Assembly (NCBI RefSeq): GCF_016908525.1
Contig: NZ_JAFBEB010000005.1
Coordinates: 62,001-126,000 of the forward strand
DNA from: Brevibacillus fulvus
GTDB taxonomy: Bacteria > Bacillota > Bacilli > Brevibacillales > Brevibacillaceae
Length of the DNA: 64,000 bases
Direction: 5' to 3'
The notes under the pieces are model-generated. The model was not told the origin of the DNA. It saw nothing but the letters and a program-made list of their open reading frames with translations, and did not search any database. Numbering within the stretch: position 1 is the first letter of the stretch; every line of letters starts with the position of its first letter. Below, piece by piece: positions 10,388 through 17,701 of the stretch. Both the position numbers and the translations under genes were made by a program.

Positions 10388-11797
10388 TTATGAGGGATGA
10401 ATCCGGTTCGCCAACTTGTATTGCAGCGTTTGCCGGGGAATCCCCAACAGTTTGGCTGCTTGCAGAATGTTGCCTTCCGTTTCCCGCAACGCCTGGCTGA
10501 TCAATTCTTCCTCCAGCTCACGAAGCAGTTCCGGCAGCTTTTGCCGCTTGCCGGCATCCCACTCCACGCGAATCTGCGGTTTCGAGGCCACTTTTTCCCC
10601 CAAGTGCGCGGGCAGATGCTCCAGCTTGATCTGTTCACCGTCCACCATATTCATCGCCGCTTCAATGACATGTTCGAGTTCGCGCACATTTCCCGGCCAG
10701 TCATAATGCTGAAACAAACGTTTTGCCTCCGGAGAGACTGCCGTCACTTTCATCTGGAAGCGTTGATTGTACTTGTGTATGAAATGACGGGTAAGCAGTT
10801 CGATATCTTCTTTCCGCTTGCGCAACGGCGGAATTTCAAAGGAAACGACATTGATCCGGTAATACAGATCGGTCCGCATTCGCCCCTGCTTCACAACCTC
10901 CTGCGGCGGCTCGTTAATCGCTGCCATCAGTCTGACATCGACAAACGTCGTCTTGCTGTCGCCAATCCGGCGAATGTGGCCATCCTGCAAGACTCTCAGC
11001 AATTTGGCCTGCAAATCAAGCGGCATGCTGTTCAACTCATCGAGAAACAGCGTACCGCCGTCGGCCAATTCAAACAACCCTGGCCGGTCATCCGCACCGG
11101 TAAAACTGCCCTTGGTCGTGCCAAACAAAATGCTTTCCAACAACGTCGCCGGCAAAGCGGCGCAATTTTGCGCAATAAACGGCTTGCCGCTGCGTGCCGA
11201 AGCTTGATGGATCGACTGGACGAACAGCTCTTTGCCCGTTCCCGTCTCGCCATAAATCAACACAGGCGAGGAGGTCGCTGCTGCTCGTTTCGCCCGGGCA
11301 ATCAGCTGCTGCATTTCCTGGTTGTCAGTCAAAATATCGGCAAATTGATACAAATTGGGATCAGGCTCCCCCCTTTTGCCGCGTTTGTTTTTGCCCAGCT
11401 TGGCTTGCAGGTCGATCAAGCGGCCAGACAATTCTTTCAGCTTGCCGATATCTTTGGCCACCTCAACCGCGCCGACCAAACGCTGTCCCACATGCACCGG
11501 CAGAGTGGTATTGACCGTCTCCACTTTCATGCCGCGCCAGTTGGTATAGGTTTGTGGCTGGTTATAGATCGGCTGCCCGTTTTCAATCACCCGCAAAAGC
11601 GTGCTGCTGTCGCGATCAAGCGAAGGGAATACCTCCAACAGCGGTTTCCCCAGGACCTCCTCCTGGGTCAAGCCGTCAAGGCGGGCGGCCACATGATTGT
11701 AAAATATCGTAATTCCGTTGGCGTCGACAACATGGATGCCTTCATCGATGGTGGCCAGAATAGCTTCAAGCATTTGCGCTGTTTCCGACATTGTCAT
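10388..11797 (-). CDS. Sigma-54-dependent transcriptional activator, probable kamA regulator
   Basis: 469 residues: an N-terminal PAS domain (about 10-120, with GITIFYNHVAARLDGL), a central AAA+ domain (about 165-390, Walker A GETGTGKE, the sigma-54 contact loop as GSFTGA instead of the usual GAFTGA, Walker B GGTLFLDELNS) and a C-terminal Fis-type helix-turn-helix (ILQAAKLLGIPRQTLQYKL). It resembles RocR-type amino-acid catabolism activators. The PAS domain probably senses a ligand such as lysine; that is inference. It is followed directly by kamA with its sigma-54 promoter. Confidence 0.93.
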   Translation of the reverse strand: MTMSETAQMLEAILATIDEGIHVVDANGITIFYNHVAARLDGLTQEEVLGKPLLEVFPSLDRDSSTLLRVIENGQPIYNQPQTYTNWRGMKVETVNTTLPVHVGQRLVGAVEVAKDIGKLKELSGRLIDLQAKLGKNKRGKRGEPDPNLYQFADILTDNQEMQQLIARAKRAAATSSPVLIYGETGTGKELFVQSIHQASARSGKPFIAQNCAALPATLLESILFGTTKGSFTGADDRPGLFELADGGTLFLDELNSMPLDLQAKLLRVLQDGHIRRIGDSKTTFVDVRLMAAINEPPQEVVKQGRMRTDLYYRINVVSFEIPPLRKRKEDIELLTRHFIHKYNQRFQMKVTAVSPEAKRLFQHYDWPGNVRELEHVIEAAMNMVDGEQIKLEHLPAHLGEKVASKPQIRVEWDAGKRQKLPELLRELEEELISQALRETEGNILQAAKLLGIPRQTLQYKLANRIHPS

Positions 11798-11823
11798 ATA
11801 TGAAACACGCCCCTTTGCAGAAC

Positions 11824-11858
11824 TGCCGCAAATTCGTCAGTCTGCCGAATTTCCGGCA
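11824..11858. promoter_or_regulatory. Repeated operator upstream of the sigma-54 activator gene
   Basis: 11843-11858 is TGCCG-N6-CGGCA with perfect arms and 11824-11839 is TGCCG-N6-CGTCA with one mismatch, 19 bp apart. They lie 27-61 bp before the activator start codon. The motif matches the enhancer boxes upstream of kamA, which suggests that the activator binds its own control region, probably as autoregulation. Confidence 0.7.
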
Positions 11859-11980
11859 CAATCAAACAGAGAACGGCTGTAATCCTCAATCGGACACCTC
11901 TACCTGAGAAGCAGCAAAAATCGTGCCAGAGAATCGGACGCTTGCCATGCGTTGTTGCCGAACCGCAGGCCACCGCCTGC

Positions 11981-12397
11981 TCATTGCCACTGAAACAGAA
12001 GGTGCAGTTCGTAATCGCCGGCATACTGCCCATTCAGCCAAACCTGGTACGCGAGCAAAAGCTGGGCAGGCCGGTCCGCTTCCCGTTTGATCTTCACTTT
12101 GCGGGTATGGGTCTCCATCGTTAAAGGTCCCATTGGGCTGTTGTAAATCGTTTCACTTGTTTTGCCTTTTGCAAACAGTTGTTTCATTTGCAATTTGCCC
12201 TGGCGCAACAACGTGACGTCCGCTTCTCCGACCTTGAGCACAGTTTGGATCGTTCCGACTCCTTCCAGACTCTCTGGATAGGAGAAGTACCATCCGTTTT
12301 CCTTTTTCGTTCCCCTGCCTTGATAGGAATAGCGGGTTTGCTCCGTTTGCCCGTTGGCCTGATGCGTTACAGCAAGCTGTATCTGTACGTCCTGCAT
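11981..12397 (-). CDS. ywiB: DUF1934 beta-barrel protein, YwiB-like
   Basis: 138 residues with the calycin-like DUF1934 pattern: alternating beta strands ending in METHTRKVKI, LLLAYQVWLNG and YELHLLFQW. Function is unknown across the family. The ATG at 12397 lies nine bases after GGGG; an ATG three codons earlier touches that site. In B. subtilis the orthologue is next to argS, which is absent here. The gap between this gene and the sigma-54 activator carries the operator boxes. Confidence 0.82.
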   Translation of the reverse strand: MQDVQIQLAVTHQANGQTEQTRYSYQGRGTKKENGWYFSYPESLEGVGTIQTVLKVGEADVTLLRQGKLQMKQLFAKGKTSETIYNSPMGPLTMETHTRKVKIKREADRPAQLLLAYQVWLNGQYAGDYELHLLFQWQ

Positions 12398-12481
12398 ACT
12401 GCTCATCCCCGCTTCAAAAGTGTATTTCTTTCATTGTAACGACCCCTTCCGGCCGATTGCAACCGGCTATCCCGACGCACA

Positions 12482-12509
12482 AAAGGGCCGCCCATCCAGG
12501 CAGCCCTTT
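12482..12509 (-). terminator. Terminator after speB
   Basis: AAAGGGC and GCCCTTT arms extended by GCC/GGC (one internal mismatch), followed on the minus strand by TTTTG. It lies between the speB stop and ywiB. Confidence 0.75.
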
Positions 12510-12517
12510 CTTAGCTG

Positions 12518-13390
12518 TTATTTCACGAAACCGAGAATCAGTTCGCGGACAATTTTCGAAGCAACAATCTGGGTCATTTCACTATGATCGTAAACCGGCG
12601 CAACTTCTACCAGATCACAGCCAATCACATTCGCGCCGTTTTGCGCCATGAAATGAATTGTCTCCAGCAGCTCGCGGGAGGTGATGCCGCCTGCTTCCGT
12701 GGTGCCTGTCCCGGGAGCGGCCGACGGATCAAGCACATCGATATCGATCGTCAGGTAAATCGGGCGATTCCCGATCGTTGGCAACACTTGTTTGACCGGT
12801 TCCAGCACATCGTATTTGTACAGATGCATATTTTCCTTCGCCCATGCAAATTCTTCCTTCATCCCGCTGCGAATGCCAAAGGAATACACATTTTTCCCGC
12901 CGATCAGATTGCACGCTTTTTTGATCGGGGTGGAGTGAGAGTATTCATATCCCTCGTAGTGGTCGCGCAGGTCGGTATGGGCATCGAAATGGAAAATGAC
13001 CAGATCCTGTTTATACTTCTCGTAAACCGCCTGAATCACCGGCCAGGTTACCAGATGCTCCCCGCCAAGTCCAATCGGCATTTTTCCGTCCGCCAATACT
13101 TTGCCGACAAACTCCTTGATCGCTTGCAAGCTTCCTTCCACATTGCCAAACGGCAGCGGAATATCGCCGGCATCGAAATATTTGACTTCCTCGAGCAACC
13201 GGTCCAGGTACGGGCTGTATTCTTCCAACCCGATGGAGACTTCCCGGATGCGGGCAGGGCCGAAGCGAGAGCCTGGGCGAAAGCTTACTGTCCAATCCAT
13301 CGGCATGCCGTATATGACAGCCTGGCTTTCTTCGTAGTCAGCATGGCTGCGAATAAACACCTTGCCGGAGTATGCTTCATCAAATCTCAT
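12518..13390 (-). CDS. speB: Agmatinase
   Basis: Dinuclear manganese ureohydrolase converting agmatine to putrescine and urea, giving spermidine precursor. The 290 residues contain the metal-binding motifs GGEHLVT, FHFDAHTDLRD and LTIDIDVLDPS. It follows speE by 21 bp on the same strand, so putrescine production and aminopropylation are co-expressed. GGAAGGGG precedes the ATG. Confidence 0.96.
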   Translation of the reverse strand: MRFDEAYSGKVFIRSHADYEESQAVIYGMPMDWTVSFRPGSRFGPARIREVSIGLEEYSPYLDRLLEEVKYFDAGDIPLPFGNVEGSLQAIKEFVGKVLADGKMPIGLGGEHLVTWPVIQAVYEKYKQDLVIFHFDAHTDLRDHYEGYEYSHSTPIKKACNLIGGKNVYSFGIRSGMKEEFAWAKENMHLYKYDVLEPVKQVLPTIGNRPIYLTIDIDVLDPSAAPGTGTTEAGGITSRELLETIHFMAQNGANVIGCDLVEVAPVYDHSEMTQIVASKIVRELILGFVK

Positions 13391-13411
13391 CTTCCCAGTA
13401 CCCCTTCCCGT

Positions 13412-14257
13412 TTAGTCGCGCGTCAGCTCTTCGACAAATTTTGGCAGTTTGAAGACAGCGTGGTGAATTTCCGGCGAATAGTATTTCGTATCCAAATCTT
13501 TGATTTGCGCCGCATCCACTTCGATTGGATCGTATTTTTTCGATGCGATCGTAAAGCTCCACAAGCCCGATGGATAGGTTGGAATGCTGCAAGTATACAA
13601 CCGGGTGATCGGGAAGATCGATTTCAGATCTTTAAAGACACGTTTGATCAACTCGCGGTTGAACCAGGGAGATTCTGTTTGCGCCACAAGAATTCCATCC
13701 GGTTTCAACGCATCGTAAATTCCTTGGTAGAAGCCTTTTTCAAACAAGCCGACTGCTGGTCCCACCGGTTCAGTGGAATCGACCATGATCACATCATATT
13801 CCCCTTTGTGCTCATGGATATGTTTTACCCCGTCGATCACCTGTACGTCGACACGGGTGTTGCCCATCAATGCGCTGGCGATGTGCGGAAAGTATTTTTT
13901 GCTGGACTCGATTACACCGCCGTCAATCTCGGCCAAGACCGCTTTTTCCACGGCGCTGTGCTTCACGACCTCGCGAATCGCTCCGCCGTCTCCACCGCCG
14001 ACAACCAATACTTTTTTCGGGTTGGGATGAGTGTTCATCGCAATATGGGTAATCATTTCGTGATAAACAAATTCGTCCACATCTGTGGTCATCACCATGC
14101 CGTCAAGCACCAGCATTCGGCCAAATTGCTTGGTATTGATAATATCTATTTTTTGAAATTCGGTTTGTTCACTATATAGCGTTTCGGAAATCTTTGTTGT
14201 AATTCCGTGGTTTTCCGTTTGTTTTTCTGTATACCACAATTCCATTTCCATCGACAT
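13412..14257 (-). CDS. speE: Spermidine synthase
   Basis: Aminopropyltransferase that joins putrescine to decarboxylated SAM. The 281 residues carry the Rossmann nucleotide motif [10 protein letters not shown], the acidic SAM-binding segment [12 protein letters not shown] and the active-site [16 protein letters not shown] lies ten bases before the ATG at 14257. It is divergent from the PBP gene, as in the B. subtilis ywhE-speE-speB arrangement. Confidence 0.96.
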   Translation of the reverse strand: MSMEMELWYTEKQTENHGITTKISETLYSEQTEFQKIDIINTKQFGRMLVLDGMVMTTDVDEFVYHEMITHIAMNTHPNPKKVLVVGGGDGGAIREVVKHSAVEKAVLAEIDGGVIESSKKYFPHIASALMGNTRVDVQVIDGVKHIHEHKGEYDVIMVDSTEPVGPAVGLFEKGFYQGIYDALKPDGILVAQTESPWFNRELIKRVFKDLKSIFPITRLYTCSIPTYPSGLWSFTIASKKYDPIEVDAAQIKDLDTKYYSPEIHHAVFKLPKFVEELTRD

Positions 14258-14409
14258 CGATATGTAACCTCCTCTTATCTGAACAATCCCGGACTGCTCA
14301 GCTTCAAATAATTAGATGATTCAACAGCTTGGTCAACAAGAAAATTATAGATGCTCCCCCTCAAAATGCAAGTACATTTTCACTTGAGACAAGGATTTGC
14401 TTGAAAAAA

Positions 14410-14439
14410 GTATACCATTTGCCAAATCCAACCATACTA
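14410..14439 (+). promoter_or_regulatory. Forespore-type (sigma-G/sigma-F) promoter for the PBP gene
   Basis: GTATA (14410-14414), an 18-base spacer and CATACTA (14433-14439) match the B. subtilis sigma-G consensus GHATR-N18-CATNHTA at every defined position. The predicted start is about 65 bases upstream of the PBP ATG. Homologous pbpG of B. subtilis is transcribed in the forespore by the closely related sigma-F. Confidence 0.72.
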
Positions 14440-14512
14440 ATAATAGCCTTCATCCTTTAGTATGTCCCAATTTTTCATCTCTCGCTATTCGCACGAAAGG
14501 GGTTGAACCGAC

Positions 14513-16564
14513 ATGGAAGTGATTCCCGAAGCACCCTTACTTCGGTATTTGCGCTGGACAAAAAAATTCATAAAACTCGCCATACTTTGTATACTGCTCG
14601 CCTCTTTTGCGCTTCTGCTGTTGCTTCTGTATTTGCGCTCGCAACCCCTGCCGGCGGCAAGCGTCAGTCAGACGACCACGATTTACGCCAAAAACGGCGA
14701 GGTGCTGGACACGCTGCACCGCGGCATCAATCGCTACGTCGTTCCGCTGGACCAGATTGCCCCGACAATGCAACAGGCCACGGTTGCCATCGAGGATCGC
14801 TATTTTTGGGACCACTATGGCTTTGATTTGAAGCGTTCGGCGATGGCGGCTTATGTCGATTTGAAGAACATGAACAAGCTGCAAGGCGCCAGCACGATTA
14901 CACAGCAGCTCGCCCGCAATCTGTATTTAACCCAGGAAAAGACATGGCGAAGAAAAATCAAAGAAGCATTGCTGGCGATTCAGCTGGAATTCAACTACAG
15001 CAAAGAAGAGATTTTGCAGATGTATCTGAATCAAATTTACTACGGACGCTCTGCCTACGGAGTCGAGTCCGCCGCCTTGACCTATTTTGGCAAACATGCG
15101 AAAGACTTGAGCTTGGCGGAAAGTTCCCTGTTGGCTTCGATCGCCAACAATCCTTCCTATTATTCGCCTTATGACCATTTTGATCATGCCAAATCCCGGC
15201 AGAAACTGGTTTTGGATGCGATGCAGCGGGATGGCTACATTACGAAGGAACAAGCGGAACAAGCTTATCAAGAAAAGATAACGCTGGTGCAAAAAAATGA
15301 AAAAAACACAGCGGACATTGCCCCTTATTTCCGCGATTATTTGGGCAGTTTGTTGCGAAACAAATACGGCATTGACGAGGAACAGTTTATTCATGGTGGT
15401 TTAAAAATTTATACCACACTTGATTACGACATGCAAAAAAAGGCAGAAGCGGCAATTGCCAAAGTGATGCCGAAAGACAATCCGGAATTGCAAACGGCAT
15501 TGGTCGCGATCGAACCGGCAACCGGCGAGGTCAAGGCGATGGTTGGCGGAAGGGATTACAGCAAAAGCCAATACAATCGCGCTTTCGCCAAACGTCAGCC
15601 CGGCTCTTCCTTTAAGCCGTTTCTTTATCTCGCCGCCTTGCAAAACGGCTTTACGCCGCTGACGATGATGAAAAGCGAACCGACCGTTTTTACGTATGAC
15701 AACGGCAAACAATACATTCCCAGCAATTTTGGCGACCACTATTTCCATGATTTTATCAGCATGCAACAGGCGATCGCCACTTCGGACAACATTTATGCCG
15801 TAAAAACAATCGAACAAATTACGCCAGCCAAACTGATCGAACAAGCCCATGCCGTCGGGATCACCAGCCAGCTTCAGGCTGTTCCTTCGCTGGCTTTGGG
15901 GACCTCACCTGTTTCTCCTTACGAGATGACAGTCGCTTACAGTACATTGGCCAATCAAGGAGAATGGGTCAAACCGATCGCCATTACCAAAATCGTCGAT
16001 AGTCAGGGAAATATTCTCGCGGAGGAAAAACCGGAGAAAAAACGGGTGGTCGATCCAGTCCCCAGCTTTCTGCTGACCCATATGATGCAAGGTGTGTTTG
16101 AGGAATCAAACGGCACGGCACATCGGGTCGTCAGCAAACTCAATCGGCCCGTCGCCGGAAAAACCGGAACCACCGACTATGACTCGTGGCTCAGCGGGTT
16201 TACGCCCCAACTGGCAACAACAGTCTGGATTGGCTACGACAAAGGCCGCAAATTGGATGAAATCAGGGAATCGCGCCTCACCGCACAAATTTGGGCAGAA
16301 TTCATGGAAAATGCCCTGCAAGATCAACCGCCCGCCTTATTTGAGATGCCGGCAGGTGTTACCTCGGTATACATTGATCCGGCAAGCGGAAAGCTGGCGA
16401 CCGAGCATTGCCCCAACCCGCAGCTTGTCTATTTTGCCAGCGGAACCGAGCCTCAGGAATATTGCACCGATCATATTCCCGACCCAGACACTCCGCCGGC
16501 ACCGATCAAACCGCCCGCTGATCAGTCTTTTTGGCAGCGGATGGGCAGCTGGTGGCGAAATTGA
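14513..16564 (+). CDS. pbpG: Class A penicillin-binding protein (PbpG/PBP1A family)
   Basis: Bifunctional peptidoglycan synthase of 683 residues. It has a membrane anchor at about 20-42 and a GT51 glycosyltransferase domain (catalytic Glu94 in EDRYFWDHYG, GASTITQQLARN at 125-136). The transpeptidase domain has Ser365-S-F-Lys368, SDN at 424-426 and KTG at 550-552. The C-terminal tail is short and proline-rich. The divergent speE-speB neighbours and the forespore-type promoter point to the sporulation PBP made in the forespore for spore peptidoglycan. Its start follows AAAGGGG. Confidence 0.93.
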   Translation: MEVIPEAPLLRYLRWTKKFIKLAILCILLASFALLLLLLYLRSQPLPAASVSQTTTIYAKNGEVLDTLHRGINRYVVPLDQIAPTMQQATVAIEDRYFWDHYGFDLKRSAMAAYVDLKNMNKLQGASTITQQLARNLYLTQEKTWRRKIKEALLAIQLEFNYSKEEILQMYLNQIYYGRSAYGVESAALTYFGKHAKDLSLAESSLLASIANNPSYYSPYDHFDHAKSRQKLVLDAMQRDGYITKEQAEQAYQEKITLVQKNEKNTADIAPYFRDYLGSLLRNKYGIDEEQFIHGGLKIYTTLDYDMQKKAEAAIAKVMPKDNPELQTALVAIEPATGEVKAMVGGRDYSKSQYNRAFAKRQPGSSFKPFLYLAALQNGFTPLTMMKSEPTVFTYDNGKQYIPSNFGDHYFHDFISMQQAIATSDNIYAVKTIEQITPAKLIEQAHAVGITSQLQAVPSLALGTSPVSPYEMTVAYSTLANQGEWVKPIAITKIVDSQGNILAEEKPEKKRVVDPVPSFLLTHMMQGVFEESNGTAHRVVSKLNRPVAGKTGTTDYDSWLSGFTPQLATTVWIGYDKGRKLDEIRESRLTAQIWAEFMENALQDQPPALFEMPAGVTSVYIDPASGKLATEHCPNPQLVYFASGTEPQEYCTDHIPDPDTPPAPIKPPADQSFWQRMGSWWRN

Positions 16565-16565
16565 G

Positions 16566-16606
16566 AAAACAGGGAGCCGTCCAACGGTCGGTCTCCCTGT
16601 TTTTTG
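16566..16606 (+). terminator. Terminator after the PBP gene
   Basis: ACAGGGAG and CTCCCTGT arms with an inner CCG/CGG, followed by TTTTTT, two bases after the stop codon. Confidence 0.88.
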
Positions 16607-16613
16607 TCGCCAT

Positions 16614-16862
16614 CTAGCTGAACTGTTGCTCTCCCCCGCCGATCACGCCATTGCCGTCGGCAAACAAATGATCGTTTACAATCGTGATCAAACCGGCGTT
16701 GTCCAATTGTTCCAACACTTCAAACAGACTGTCCCGTTTGCCCGCAGGCAGCTTGCGAACGTAGTTGTTAATTTCTTCAGGCGTGGCGTTGCTGCGAAAG
16801 TGCACCCCGCCATGCCGGACAAAATGGTCTTCCGTACCAACTTTATTTCCTGCAGCCAACAA
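16614..16862 (-). CDS. Small hypothetical protein (82 residues)
   Basis: I do not recognise this protein. It is predicted cytoplasmic, with no membrane segment. The middle (TPEEINNYVRKLPAGKRDSLFEVLEQLDNAGLI, read in segments) looks like a helical winged-helix or hairpin fold, followed by VNDHLFADGNGVIGGG. The main support is a strong AAGGAGG ribosome site six bases before a TTG start at 16862. It lies alone between the PBP terminator and ywhD, on the ywhD strand but separated from it by hairpins. Confidence 0.6.
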   Translation of the reverse strand: MLAAGNKVGTEDHFVRHGGVHFRSNATPEEINNYVRKLPAGKRDSLFEVLEQLDNAGLITIVNDHLFADGNGVIGGGEQQFS

Positions 16863-16969
16863 ACGACACCTCCTTACGAACGATTATCCGTAGTGTGCCG
16901 AAGTTTCTTGCGGACCATAACCTGAAAAATCATCCAGTTGTTTTCATGTAAGCCTATACATAATGACAG

Positions 16970-17000
16970 ACGGGAAAGGAGGAAGCCCCCTTTCCCGTCC
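16970..17000. terminator. Hairpin between ywhD and the small ORF
   Basis: GACGGGAAAGG and CCTTTCCCGTC form an 11-bp stem with a 9-base loop, 90 bases beyond the ywhD stop. It lacks a strong U-tract on either side, so Rho-independent termination is uncertain; it may protect the ywhD transcript end. Confidence 0.5.
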
Positions 17001-17047
17001 GTTGACCTAGTGTAAATGTTATAGCTTCAGTTTACCCGAGAGTCGAA

Positions 17048-17078
17048 TTGTGAACAATTGTTTTCACAATTTGTTCAC
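17048..17078. repeat. Nested palindrome downstream of ywhD
   Basis: Two overlapping inverted repeats share bases: TTGTGAA-N8-TTCACAA (17048-17069) and GTGAACAATTGT/ACAATTTGTTCAC (17050-17078, one bulged base). It lies 14 bases after the ywhD stop. The first resembles a Rex box (TTGTGAA-N4-TTCACAA) but has a spacer four bases too long. It could be a protein site or an alternative RNA fold. Confidence 0.5.
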
Positions 17079-17091
17079 ATAGCGTTCAAAT

Positions 17092-17595
17092 TTATGCCTT
17101 GAGCGCTTCTTTCAAAGGTTCCGGCGAATTGTCCCACATTGCAGGATTATGCTCCATCAGCAGCTTTTTGAGGGCTTGTTTCGCTTTGTCGTCAAGTTCA
17201 TCCAACATATAGCGGCGCTTCATCGAATAGTCCATCCGGTTCACGTGCTCTGCCAAAATCTTGTAACCGCGGCGCGCTTCCCGATCGATTTCCATATAGC
17301 ACGCCGTTGCTCCGGCATAATAAGCGCCTTGTTCATTGCGATCGACAGTCACCCATACCAGCCAGTACGGCTTGCCGTTCGGCACCTCTTCTTTGTTGGT
17401 TGTCCATTTGATCCCTTTTTCCACAGCGCTTTTGGCGTGCAGAGCGCCCATGTCAATGTAGGCTTCATCGCCATCGATAATGACAGAGGAGACTGCGCCC
17501 AAATCAAGGGTTCCTTGGCCAAATCCGCCATGAACGTCCGTTTTCCCGCTAATAATCGTAAAACCGTTATTCTTCTTGCTATCGAAAAGATCCAT
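17092..17595 (-). CDS. ywhD: YwhD family protein
   Basis: 167 residues matching the conserved Bacillales family YwhD (begins MDLFDSKKNNGFTIISGKTDVHGGFG; also KPYWLVWVTVDRN and MKRRYMLDELDDKAKQAL). Function is unknown. It is soluble with no signal peptide. In B. subtilis it lies beside pbpG (ywhE) and ywhC, so its position downstream of the SLH operon marks where accessory genes have entered an otherwise conserved order. Confidence 0.85.
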   Translation of the reverse strand: MDLFDSKKNNGFTIISGKTDVHGGFGQGTLDLGAVSSVIIDGDEAYIDMGALHAKSAVEKGIKWTTNKEEVPNGKPYWLVWVTVDRNEQGAYYAGATACYMEIDREARRGYKILAEHVNRMDYSMKRRYMLDELDDKAKQALKKLLMEHNPAMWDNSPEPLKEALKA

Positions 17596-17701
17596 TCTGG
17601 TTCGACACCCTTTCAGCCACTAACTTCTTCCCTCTATTCTAACCTGAATTTGAAGCGGAACGCAATTTGCCAACTTGCATCCTCCCTGTTCGGCGGCCAG
17701 C

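Noticed and set aside
12584-14179. 531-codon open frame on the plus strand across speB and speE
   Set aside because: Antisense to two well-supported polyamine genes.
17048-17069. Rex (redox) operator
   Set aside because: The TTGTGAA and TTCACAA arms match but the spacer is eight bases, not four, and the site lies after a gene with no promoter.
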